From: Fomes fomentarius
Lineage: Eukaryota > Basidiomycota > Agaricomycetes > Polyporales > Polyporaceae
Assembly: GCA_022606135.1 (NCBI GenBank)
Contig: JABYQN010000006.1
Location: 2,932,225 to 2,996,224, forward strand
Length of the DNA stretch: 64,000 bases
Direction: 5' to 3'
The notes beneath the pieces were generated by a model. That model made no database searches. It saw only the letters and a program-made list of their open reading frames with translations, and had not been told where the DNA came from. The position numbers and the translations under genes are program-made. Below are positions 49,591 through 59,899 of the stretch, in pieces. Each line of letters starts with the position of its first letter. The first letter of the stretch is position 1.

Positions 49591-52500
49591 TGTTCTGCAG
49601 CTGTGTGTGTAGACTGAGGCAAAGGATGTGTGGATGAGGGAAGAGAGTTGCAGAGATATATAAACATTGTGTACATTGATCACAGAAGGGATGATGAATA
49701 TGAGCATACAAAAATAGCCTGATACATCTCTTAGGTGTACCCTGAGCCAACATCGGAACCACTAAGTTATGATGGTTGGAATCCACCAATGATCTCATGA
49801 GGAATGAATCTCATCTCATCCTCCTACATGCATTGCAATCAAATTTGTTGACTGGCGATGGTCAATGTTGGGGCTTTGCGAGTGCATGTTTGTCCCTCCC
49901 TCTAAGATGTTCAACGTGATATGGGCCCTGACTGTGTTCTCCATCATGGTACTAGAGAACATGGAAACGATTGTGGACTTACCCGAGGGTAAGGTGATTG
50001 AGACAGGCCTTACGATTCGAGTTTGCGGTGCACATTGGAAAGGTCGAAGTCGAGGGGTGAACGACCTGAAGCATGAGCAATGTCAACATATCTATTGAAC
50101 ATGATACTATATCGTCGGGGTGCTCGGAGGGTGGGTGACCTCCTGGCAAGAGAGGCATGCATGACACTGACCTATTTCCGCTGCCGCTCCTATTTGTGGA
50201 AGCGAAAGAATCTCACTAGACCAGGTTGGCAAGTCAAGATGAATCACAATGAGAAGAAGGATGGGCAGATGATCTGAGTGTTCTGATCATCCTATATGAT
50301 GATGCATTTGACGAGGTCAAAGTGAACTCACCTCGCAGCTAGCAACACCATACCATCTCTGTAGAGCCTGGCGAAGCCCGAGATCAGTATCTCCATGTGG
50401 CATTGGCAGATAGGCCTCGCATCTCCCTGTCGACTGTGCAACGTCGTGCTGCACAGGAGGCATCCTGATGTAGTCCAAGATTTGTAACAGCGCCATCTGA
50501 TATCGTACAGACCAGTTGCGGGTTGCTGAACAGATGGAGAAGCGAGACAAGATGAAACCCCTTTAGAGATGACGTTGCTAGCAGACCTGAGATGCCGGCC
50601 TTAGTGCATGTGTTTGGCGTGCACGAGTCTCTGTATGAAGAAGTTCGTGCACAGTTGCACATGTTCCGCATCACACACTTGTACTGAGGAAGACATACAA
50701 AGAATAATCACGGGAACGAGTGCGATTGAAACGGGGAGCCCCTTACACTTACCTGTCTTCTGTAAGATCGAAGGTATTGCTTTCAGCTGGTGCCGTTCAG
50801 TAGTTCGGCTACTTCGTGTGCCACACGTCCCAGGTGCCTGTAAGGACCATCGTCATGAATAGCACGTTCTCTAGTGGAGTAGTTTGTAGTGCAGATCTCA
50901 GAGACGTCGATGATGCTGCGACGCCGCGGCAGACTCGCCGAGCAATAAGGTCAACAGTCAGTCACCGAGCACCATGATTGGCCAGGGCTTATGTGGTGTT
51001 TGTGCACAACGCGTCTCAGCGTCGTTTTGGCACACTCAGTTGAATGTGACATAGACAAAACTGGAATGCCCAATGGACAATACTCACCCAAAGCCGAGTT
51101 TTCATGACAGTGTAAAGCGTACTATGAGCACGGATGATCTGGACAGTACTTAGTACAGTGCCGGATTCTCAAAGACCGCACCGGCCTTGAAGTAGTACTA
51201 GTAACCCGCAGCACCTCTACCGCATACACGACCGCAATACTTGCTGAACGGGACGGCATTGGCTCTAAACGTGGTAGCATTACGACCACTTGGTCGAATT
51301 GCAGGGTTCGAAGTGTGCACGACTTTCAATACTGAGTCTGTATGGACTCGGAAGGCGTTGGGGGCGAGATTGTCTATGAGCGTATCTCATCCGAGTCCCA
51401 AAAATCCCACTCTCCCCATTTCCGTGTGCACAGTAATATCAACCGAGTCCAATGTACACCACATCCCGAGTCGGTAGACATAGCTGCCAGGTATTCCTGC
51501 TAATGTGTGATTATGATCAGGAAATTGCATTGAAAGTCACTCATACCTTGAGATCCTGCACAGCAGGTGTATCAGGGCGAGCGTGCCATGAGATGGAGCA
51601 CTGAGGTGCAGGATGCACCAGTGTGCGGTATATGGGATCCACAGCTCAACGAAGCACAGCTTGATGCCGACACTGTATGTATGAGCTGCGGGCTGTCATT
51701 CACTGGCTGATCGACAGTGCCCAGGTGCTCCGCGGGTAGTCTCTGAGTGCAGTATCGCCTTGAGAGGACTTGTCAGGGGAACACTCTGCAAGCACATGTC
51801 CACACATCCTTTGATACGGCCGTGGGGAACTCATCGGAGGCGAGGGCATAGCAAGGCACTGGACGCGTCCGCATGGTTGATGTTCTAACTTTTCACGGAG
51901 GATATCATTGCCTTCATTGTGTGCCTGTATGTAGGAACGGAGTCAATGTTCTGCAATTGCGAAAAGCACTCACCTCCCTTGGCAATGTTCGCATTCGTGG
52001 ACACCGTCTGATACCAGTGACAGGACAATGATGCGATATCATAGAGACAGCTACAGATGTCATGTCTGATGCCAGAGATTGTAGACGTCCCATATGCACA
52101 GTATGTACACAGGATATCCGAACAACTATCATCGTCTTTCGCCCGACCTGTACCCGAGCCCGAGCCGTACTTGAGCTTTGACCTAGTCTTGGCCGCCACG
52201 CGGAACCTTGACGACGAGCCTTCCGGTTTCGAGCCCGAGTACAACTCAGCTGGCTCTGCGAAGGTCATTCACTTAGGGGTGGACGTGCTGGACGAGCGAT
52301 CGCTCGTAGTTCGAACGAAAAAGTCCAGGACGCTGAGCAAGGAGGGTGAAGGTGACGGCATAGCGGCGGTGACGGGTGTACAAGGACTTTCATAGACAAC
52401 TGCCTTGGGGGCGACGGCGCACGAGTAGAAGTGGGGGGCCACTGTGAACAATCTAGATACTGACGCGGTCGCGTTGGAGGTACCTGAAGCCGGTGCGACT

Positions 52501-53196
52501 GTGGGCGGGAACAGAGGGATGGTCGCGGGACAGACGATGCAGAAGAAGTGGAGGAAGAACGAGGTTCACCAGATAGCTGAGAAGCACTACGCTGCTTCGC
52601 GATTAGTAAGCGGAGAGAGTCGACCGTGCGGTCGACATGCAGAGTGGCAGATTCGGAGGTTGCATAATCAGCATACTAGTCATTGATAGGCGAGATTGTC
52701 TTGGAGCAGGAAGACAACAAGGAGCGGTAGAACGCGAACAGAGGGCGGAAGAACTAACAGGAGCATCTCCGGTTCGAATGGGACGTGAATCGTGAATCGT
52801 GACCTCTTCACTGTGGCCGGAATACTACTAGAAGACGGACGATGAAGAGCGGAGGAGGAAGGGGAGGACGACGAATGGGGCATGACGTACGAGGCTAGCA
52901 TCTCCAATGGCCGCTTGCTGTGTTGTTCTACAGGAGCGGACGCCAGCATCGGGTCCAGGTCTTAAGCAGTGTGTGCGATCTGGTTGGGATTGGTGGCGGA
53001 CGAGCGGCTGGACGACTGCGTCAGAAGAGTCGATGTACGTGTACATCGTAGTCGTGCCCCGGCTGTGCACAGATAGCTGTAGATTGGTAGACCTGGAGCT
53101 CGAGGCGGCGTGGTCTTGCTGGGATGTTCGACGGCGCAGTCTGGGCAGCTACAATCGAGCGCACACAGTGAGACGCGCTCTCTGTCGGAGTCTGAA
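49591..53196. other. Interval without supported genes; CpG content returns to normal at about 49.85 kb
   Basis: Frames of up to 127 codons exist on both strands (for example 52057-52395 +) but none shows a domain, a believable exon chain or a duplicated partner. No LTR or TIR is seen. Composition changes from CpG-poor (left of about 49.85 kb) to CpG-normal. Confidence 0.4.
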
Positions 53197-53719
53197 CACT
53201 ACGTGCACGAGCCGAAAGGTTGTGTTGTGATAGGCATGGGAAATCTCGGGGCGGTCTTACCTTACCCAAAATCATATTCTCACGGGAAAGGTAAACTATC
53301 CCAACAGTTTGACAATGGTTTTCCATGAGCAGGTTTGGCAACCTTTCACACCGGACAGGGCACGGGGGGAAATGCATGACAATGTTAGAAAAAACCGTGG
53401 CGATTTGACGCCCGATGCAAAAGGTACACTTTCCCGACTCGAGTAAGTTTGTCTCAGAGTCCTTTGGTGCAAAACATAACCTTTCTCAATGCTGCCACTG
53501 ACCCATATTGGGTCAAGCACAGGAAAGTGATGGGAAAGTGATACTTTCCGGCCCTGTAATCGATGATGTTATAGGTTTCCTTTCACTCCCTGTGAAAGGC
53601 GCTGCATATAACAGTGAAATTCAACCTTTCCCCAAAGGTCAATTTTCTGGGGAAGGTAAGACCGCCCCGAAATTTCCCATGCCTATCCCAACACAACCTT
53701 TGGGCTCGTGGACGTAGTG
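53197..53719. mobile_element. Non-autonomous CACTA-type MITE, 523 bp, with 3-bp target duplication
   Basis: Ends are CACTACGTGCACGAG (53197) and CTCGTGGACGTAGTG (to 53719), terminal inverted repeats of about 70 bp that continue through AAAGGTTGTGTTG, GGCATGGGAAAT and GGGGCGGTCTTACCTT. GAA flanks both sides (53194-53196 and 53720-53722). CACTA at the tip and a 3-bp duplication are the marks of the CACTA/EnSpm superfamily. The 380-bp interior encodes nothing and has several CCTTTC/GAAAGG subterminal motifs. Confidence 0.88.
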
Positions 53720-53722
53720 GAA

Positions 53723-54254
53723 GCTTGAAGTGACGTCACTCCACGATCGGGTCTATCCTCCATGTCCTCTTCCAGGCAGTCACGTCCCATTTTCTCTGTG
53801 TTTAGCTCAATCAGGCTGCCAAACACAGCGTCCAATCTGGGCCCACCGAGCGCGTCATCTACACCCGCCTCTCACCCACAGCTAAACATACTAATCTTCA
53901 ACTTGTGTACAATTCTGCATCTCGAACTTCTTCACCTGAGAGCGTGTAGCATGGTTCTAGCTATGGTCAATGGCCACGACACTGCAGCCATCCAACCCCT
54001 CACTCGCGTGAGAGCTGAGCGCGCTGAGTGGAACGCTTCCTGGTCTGTCCTCTTCGCTCGCGTCTGACCGTGTCAAGGTACGTGCGCTCTCCTGCCTTCA
54101 CATAAGTACTACCGCAAATCTTGCGGCGACATGAGATGTCGCATTCTTGCGAACCGGAGAACCCTCGACATTCAGCGTCGTGCGCGTCACTTAACAGGAA
54201 TTGACTTGTCTGGCACAATAGTGTCTAAAGTAAACTATCCGTCCTTATCTTGTG
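53723..54254. other. Short interval between the MITE and the STIMATE-like fragment
   Basis: No supported gene. Frames present on both strands lack the N-terminal membrane segments expected if the fragment to the right were complete. Confidence 0.4.
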
Positions 54255-55135
54255 TTTTCTGCGACATCGACGGCACCCTTCCCTCTATCAACTACTTGTT
54301 TAGCCATGCAGCGGTATACGTCTTCGCGCTGACCACGATGAAAATCCTTGTAGTTGCTCTCTTTGTCGCCTTCCCTGTCATCTTCGATCTTGGCGAGTGG
54401 CTGCTGTCGTTCCTCGGGACTAGTGATGCTGCGCAGGTCATCTTGTGCGTGTTCTCCCTGCGATTCGTTCTGGGAAGGAGTTTGTCTGACTCATCCCATC
54501 TTCCCGCAGCACTATAGGCATATTCCCAATTGTGACGAACGTGCTGCAATCCTGGCTCATTGACTCCATCGTGAAGGGTTCGACCAACTACGCGCCGCTG
54601 GCTCTCGTCAACGAGACACCGCGCGGATCCCTCGATCCAGACAGCGAGCCACTGTTCCGCCCGTCCGAAGACGACAATGACCGTGGCAGTATCATTATAC
54701 TCGCAGGGCACGACATCGAGAACCCACGTCCTCGCCCGATCTTGAGGTCGTGTTCCCGGGACAAAAGCAGGCTGTCTGCGGGCGAACCGAACTCAGTCGG
54801 CTCAGATACGAACGACCGCCGTTGCATCTGGATCAGCGACTCCTATCCCAACACCAATCGACACTGGGGTATCTGTGCATGCATACCCGCCCGCCGGGAC
54901 TGCATCATCGCCAAGCTCAGCGATGTCGCATGGGTCGTCGTCATCGCTGTCGAGGAGCCGTAGACGGTCGCCTCCCCCGCCATTATTGCTGAAGGCCTGC
55001 AGGGCGTCGTATCCCAATATTGAGATATCGAGGAGCGCGCCGCCGGAAGAACCCGAGCAGGACAAGGAGGGGTGGGCGTCATGGGGTGAGCACTGGACTA
55101 GGAGACGGTTAAAGGCGAGGAAGGTTGTCCGTGCT
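54255..55135 (+). pseudogene. C-terminal fragment of a STIMATE/TMEM110-like vacuolar membrane protein
   Basis: Two exons (about 54255-54444 and 54510 onward, with a 65-nt GT-AG intron between) encode HAAVYVFALTTMKILVVALF, LGEWLLSFLGTSDAAQVIF and, after the intron, TIGIFPIVTNVLQSWLIDSIVKGSTNYAPL. This is the end of the membrane core of the fungal STIMATE/TMEM110 family (relatives act at membrane contact sites; the fungal role is not established). The four-helix N-terminal half is missing: upstream is a MITE. The disordered acidic tail changes frame near 54875 and may continue as SPPPPLLLKACRA and GEHWTRRRLKARK. I read it as a 5'-truncated pseudogene or partial duplicate. Confidence 0.65.
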
Positions 55136-55270
55136 AGAGGATGTCTGGCGGAGGCACAGCCCTCATCCGCACACAGTTTCTGTCTCGTGAACATAGTCCA
55201 CCTGCATCGGATTTTCACTCAGGTTATATGCAACCCCCGGCGGGCCTTTCTCCCACTTCGCGCGCACTCC

Positions 55271-56480
55271 AGCGGCGCTCTTCTTCCGCAGGGGCCCCCA
55301 ACAGCCGCCGCCAGGGGGCCCGACCAAGTCTGACGAAGAGACGGGCAACTCGTCCATCCAGTCTTCAAGCGACTCTGTCGAGTCCGGAAGCACGTCGACA
55401 CAGCCCTCGTCGCCTGTTGCGGGCCCCTCGTCGCCCGGGATGCCCCTGCCTGACCGAGCTCTCGTGGACGGGAAGAAGCGGACGAGGGTGATGTTCGCGG
55501 CGAAGGACGAGCTGCTGATCGGTTTGCTCGCGAGCGAGGCGATCGTGGATAGCAGCGGGTACGATAATCTGAGTGCTGAGAAAGTCGAAGAGCTCAAGAA
55601 GGTGCACAAATACGCTTGTCTCGATTGCTAACAGATACCGAGCATGGTGTGCAGGAACAACAAGTGCTCTCATCACGGCTCGTTCCTCTCTCGAAGAAGC
55701 TCACGCTCGAGACGAAAATACGGGATGCAGCGACATCGCTATCGAGAGCGAAGGCATCGTACAAGAACGTTTCAAAGCAGTTATCCGAGCAACTCGAAAA
55801 CGCGAACCGGAAGGTCGACCTCGCGCAGCAGGAGCTATGGCGTGTCTCGGACAAGGCAGCGAAAGTCAACGGGAAGCTACTAGAACACAATTCAGGCGTC
55901 CTCAGCTACACCGAGCGGAGCACGGTCTCTGGAGAACCAACTCAAGGTGAATAGTGGTATGTTCCGTGTGTCGTTCAATACTTTACGATGCTTCGTGCAC
56001 AGGAATTCCAAGAGTCCGGGAATGGGCCCATCATCCAGTATCAGGGCGACGCGGCCAAGGTCGCTTCCGTTCTCCATTTGATATGGGCCATCCATCCTTC
56101 CACCGAAGCTCGCGCACAGAGAGCGCGAATGCCGTTGCTTCGCCCACTACCGCCAGCCCCGCGAATAAGGGTGGCGCATCGCTCTCCGAGATGGATGTCC
56201 GTTCGCTCAAGAGAGCAACAACGCCTCGTCTGCAGACGTGACGCGTAAGAGGCAGGAGGGCACGAACAAGTGGCTCGAAGGCGAGGTCAAGCGGCTCGAG
56301 GGCGAGATCAAGAAGCTCGAGACGTCGCTCGCCGAGGCGCAAACCGCGCTGAAGAAGGCACAAGAGGAGGTCGACGAAGTGCGGATATCGCAGCAGACAC
56401 AGCAGATGGCGCTCCTCGAGGAGCTCAACTCGGTCCAGACAGAGAACACGAATCTGCGTGCGCAGCTGCGGAAAAAGTGA
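55271..56480 (+). pseudogene. Uds1 pseudogene with internal deletions
   Basis: Matches the Uds1 gene from its Pro-rich N-terminal part (codons for ALFFRKDR, changed here) to the stop at 56478-56480. The Uds1 domain is recognisable (AAKDELLIGLLASEAIVDSS, EKVEELKK, then after the intron EQQVLSSRLVPLSKKLTLET). About 975 bp are lost after LSYTERST, and the frame joins downstream sequence out of phase. A second loss of about 500 bp removes the middle coiled coil; a third removes about 18 bp. Only the last exon (RLEGEIKKLETSLAEAQTAL) is again open. No start codon or promoter corresponding to the parent is present. Confidence 0.9.
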
Positions 56481-57267
56481 GATTGCTAGTAGCTACCGCT
56501 GTCGGTCTTGACGATCGACGACGGCCCGGACTCTGGTTCCAGGGTTTTAACGTTGATTCCACCTATGCACTTCCACATTTCCCGACGTCTCTCCTTCGAC
56601 CGCTTGTTTGCTTATGGTTGCTGTGTCCTCCCTATATCTCTTATCCTCTCCTCGTCCCAAGGCTCTCTTCCATCCGCATTCATCGACGTCTCATGCAGCT
56701 TTTCCCGCCCCATCTACCTACACGCACTCTGACTGGACGCAGGCTCTCGGCTCTTCCAATTGTTTGATGCACGCATGATCGTCGTCGATTGTATCTCTAT
56801 CGCATAATGATATCCGCATCGCTAGCTCTACTTATTACACCACATGTTGCATCCTCGCCCATGTAATCGTGAATTCCTCTTGGATCGCCTCGGAGATCGG
56901 TCGCTCCTCGCCTTTACGGTAGGTAGTTATATACGTCATGACGTTCTGAATGCATGCTTTTTGTAGATACCTCTCAACGCTTTTTGCTGGCTGCGCCAGT
57001 ACTGTTCGCCAGTGTCAGTCCACGCAACCACTTACCCATGTGTAGAGTCGTTGTGGGTGTCTGACTGACAAACATGCAGATCTCAGTAAACCAGGCAGAG
57101 CGAGTACTGCAAACCAGTATGATAAGCACGCTCCTTTCATGAGAATGTCCGAGTTCACAAAAGCTGTTTACACCATTGAACCACCCAAGATTACAAAACC
57201 CGCGACCAGGGCGTGCAAAGTCCATAAGTCCAAGCAGAATCACACAACCATCTCGATATCCATCGCC

Positions 57268-58480
57268 TCACAACATTCCCGCACACGCTTCTGCTTGCCT
57301 CAACCTAAGCGCCTTCACTGCCGTTTCCATAACCTCCTCCATCGCCATCAGCATTGCAATAACCGCCTCCATATCATCTTCGTCGCCTAAGGTCGTCCAC
57401 TCGGCTAATCCCAGTTCTTCCTCGAGGTCTTGCGTCGGAGTCGTGCTTGGCGGGCGGGCTAGAGGAGAAGGCGATGCACCGCAGGGAGGGGCAGCCACTT
57501 CCCCCTCCTGAAGAGCACCAACGTACCTGCTTTGTCTTGCTCTCCACCACACCCTGGGCGGTCTTGAGCTTCTTGACAGGCCGGCAGATGTCGTACAGGT
57601 CGTCCAGGTCGTCCAGGTCGTCGGACTCGGAGGCGCGGCGCTTGTCCCCGGCCACGGTCGACATTGAGGTCTTGAGCTTCTTCAGTGTTCACACTCCTCG
57701 GAAGGACCTCTTCCTCCTCTTCCTCCTCATCCTCTCCGGCATGGCATTTGCCAGTGCGGGGAGCTGCACTGTGTTGATCGCCAGCATACGTACCTAGCTC
57801 CCCAGCGTCATGTCTGGCCGGCTCCCTCAAATCCTTGTCCGACTTGTGCGCATCTTCTACCGGGATGTCGACCGTCGCATTCTTCCCTGCAACCTGTTAC
57901 GAACATTCCCGTTTTGGTATCTATTTTCGAACTCCGCGCTTGCGCGCCCGTTGCCGTCTGTACGCTAGTTTCACTCTTTTCGCGCCTTTCTGATTCGTGC
58001 TGGAACCTGCTGTAGATACACGAATGATGCGCATGTATTTAATAAGAAGTTCCTAATATAAAAATGACCAGTCAAGCTCGGAGAAGCCTCCAGCTTCGAC
58101 TTGGTGCATTTTCTGCTCATAGCCGTGCTTAGTCACGTGTAGCCGAGTGTCGCCGTATCACAACCGTGACCTTGATTTTCTCTGTCTCTGGGGTCGCTGC
58201 AGTGTGGTGAGCAGCTGCTAAGGAGTGAGCATTGAGCAGCGATAGAGTACTCACCAACTTTGGTTGAATGGCCCGCTGTCCAATGCTTGTGCTCCGTGAG
58301 GACGCGAGGCTTGATGTTGAAGTGAAGCTGGATGAAGCGACGGCCGCTGGGAGTCCTAGGAAGGCACTTGGCCAAGGGCGAGAAGGAAGATATGAGGAAA
58401 GAATAGGAAAGGCGTACTATATTCAAGTTGAAGGTTCTGAAGGCGTTGGCAAACGACTGCACAGCAGTGGATGAGGGCAA
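57268..58480 (-). pseudogene. Decayed duplicate of the acidic-protein gene, with its upstream exon
   Basis: The 57268-57850 part matches 30412-31060: one VKKLKT motif, DLDDLYDICR and the MLMAMEEVMETAVKAL helix remain, but small indels shift the frame near 57505 and 57690, and the second basic motif is lost. A solo LTR lies between this exon and the next. Upstream, 58259 and beyond, an open segment (FNIKPRVLTEHKHWTAGHST) ends at a GTGAGT donor whose acceptor is CTGCAG at about 58195, showing the structure that copy 1 lost. The family remains unknown to me. Confidence 0.65.
57895..58160. mobile_element. Solo LTR, 266 bp, with 5-bp target duplication CAACC
   Basis: Begins TGTTACGAACATTCCC and ends GCCGTATCA; CAACC precedes (57890-57894) and follows (58161-58165). 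It is absent at the matching point of copy 1 (about 31075). It is unrelated to the copia LTR described above; the TGTTACGAAC start is common among Ty3/gypsy LTRs, but the parent family is not in the window. Confidence 0.85.
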
Positions 58481-59390
58481 GAGGAGGTGAGGGGTAAGTA
58501 TGGGATCAAACCATCTTATATGCTGCAGACGGGAATGGCAAGTAGGTAATATGCGGCCTGTGGCAGAGAGAGTTGGGATTGGGATTCAGACCAACAACTT
58601 TAGGGGTCTCATTAGCAACATCTAGACTCCAGCACGAGCAAAACTTGGTCAATATTCTTGTAGAGTGCACTCTGGTTAGTTGATGCAGATACTGGACGAT
58701 CCAAGAATGGCATGTTCAACGAAGAGGAGAAGAATTGAGCAGCGACGGAGGCGTGTGGGACTCAACTTGAAGTTCGTTGACTGCCCATTTGGTAGCTTGT
58801 CACCTGGGCCGGTATCCCTCGGCATCCGTGGCAAGCACAACAGGTGCTGACCGGGAAATGGCTTACAGAAATTGCAGGATAAACCCAGTCGAATGTGGCC
58901 TTTGGCGAAGATATAGCCAACATTTCTGAGTCCCTCAAAGGTCTCATTTGCAGGATATTTGTGTAAGTTTTCAGTCAGCCCAAAAGGAAACCTCAGGAGT
59001 GAGATAATGTGCAACCTAGAATGGATGAGAAAGGAAACCTACCAAAGGGCTGCAAAGGAGCCCTCCCAAATGTCACCTTTATGGCACATGATAATTATGG
59101 ATACAGGTCACCTATATGATGTTTTAAGACTTCCTTACCTCATGTTAGCTGATATTCTATGGGTCTGATTACCAGTTGTACCAAATGTGACCCATCAGAA
59201 GCCTATCTTTGTGCCAAAAATGACTCTCTGTAATCTCTCCTTTGTTGCCGCTGATAATCACATTAAAATTCCAAGAGAATGAAAACTAAAATCTGGCATG
59301 ATATACACCCTGAATCTCTGCTGCAGGCCACATTCGACTGGGTTTATCCTACAATTTCTGGCGGCTGTTTCTCAGTCAGTGCCTGTCTAC
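58481..59390. other. Interval without a supported gene
   Basis: Short frames only. CpG content drops sharply from about 58.92 kb onward. Confidence 0.4.
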
Positions 59391-59828
59391 AGTGTGCAGG
59401 AAGTCTGAGGATTGTTTTTGTGTTTTGAGAACCTCACTTCCGTGGGGGCATTCTCACACTGCCACAAAGGCACTAAAGTCTCTCTCCTCAGGCACCTGTT
59501 TGGAGGGTTGCTCATCACTGGAGATCTTATCTGTTGAGATTATCAAGTGTTTGTTATCTAATCTCAGGGCTGCTGGAGATCAAGTGATAGGCACTCGTGT
59601 CAATTCCACCTCCAGAGGTGTTTTCCAGAGCGTAATAGACTCTGTAGATCCTCAATAAGTACTTGCTGCAGGAGGTATGTACTCACTCTCAAGTCTCTCA
59701 TTCATGAGCAACCCTCCAAACAGGCGCCTGAGGAGAGAGACTTTAGCACCTTTGTGGCAGTGTGAGAATGCTCCCATGGAAGCAAGGTTCTCGAAACACG
59801 AAAACAATCCTCGGACTTCCCGCGCACC
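59391..59828. repeat. Inverted repeat, arms of about 125 bp
   Basis: 59391-59515 and 59704-59828 are inverted copies (AGTCTGAGGATTG...GGGTTGCTCAT against its complement) with a spacer of about 190 bp. The right arm is less CpG-decayed. No target duplication was found and both strands have short open frames across the arms. It is either a small foldback element or a local inverted duplication. Confidence 0.7.
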
Positions 59829-59899
59829 ATAGCCTGTCATGAAGGTACATGTCTCTGGGCACCTTCAAGTTCAAGTTGTACTTGAACTTCTCTCAGAAT

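Larger units (their letters stand above)
55271..58251 (+). repeat. Segmental duplication, copy 2 (decayed side)
   Basis: Same orientation and order as 26914-31167, with two large deletions inside the Uds1 gene, several small indels and one 266-bp solo LTR insertion. It ends near GAGTACT, about where the copia LTR begins in copy 1, but here the original flanking exon of the acidic-protein gene (58259-58480) is retained. Confidence 0.9.

Noticed and set aside
52057..52395. 112-codon frame as a gene
   Set aside because: No recognisable domain, no neighbouring exons, antisense frames of similar length.
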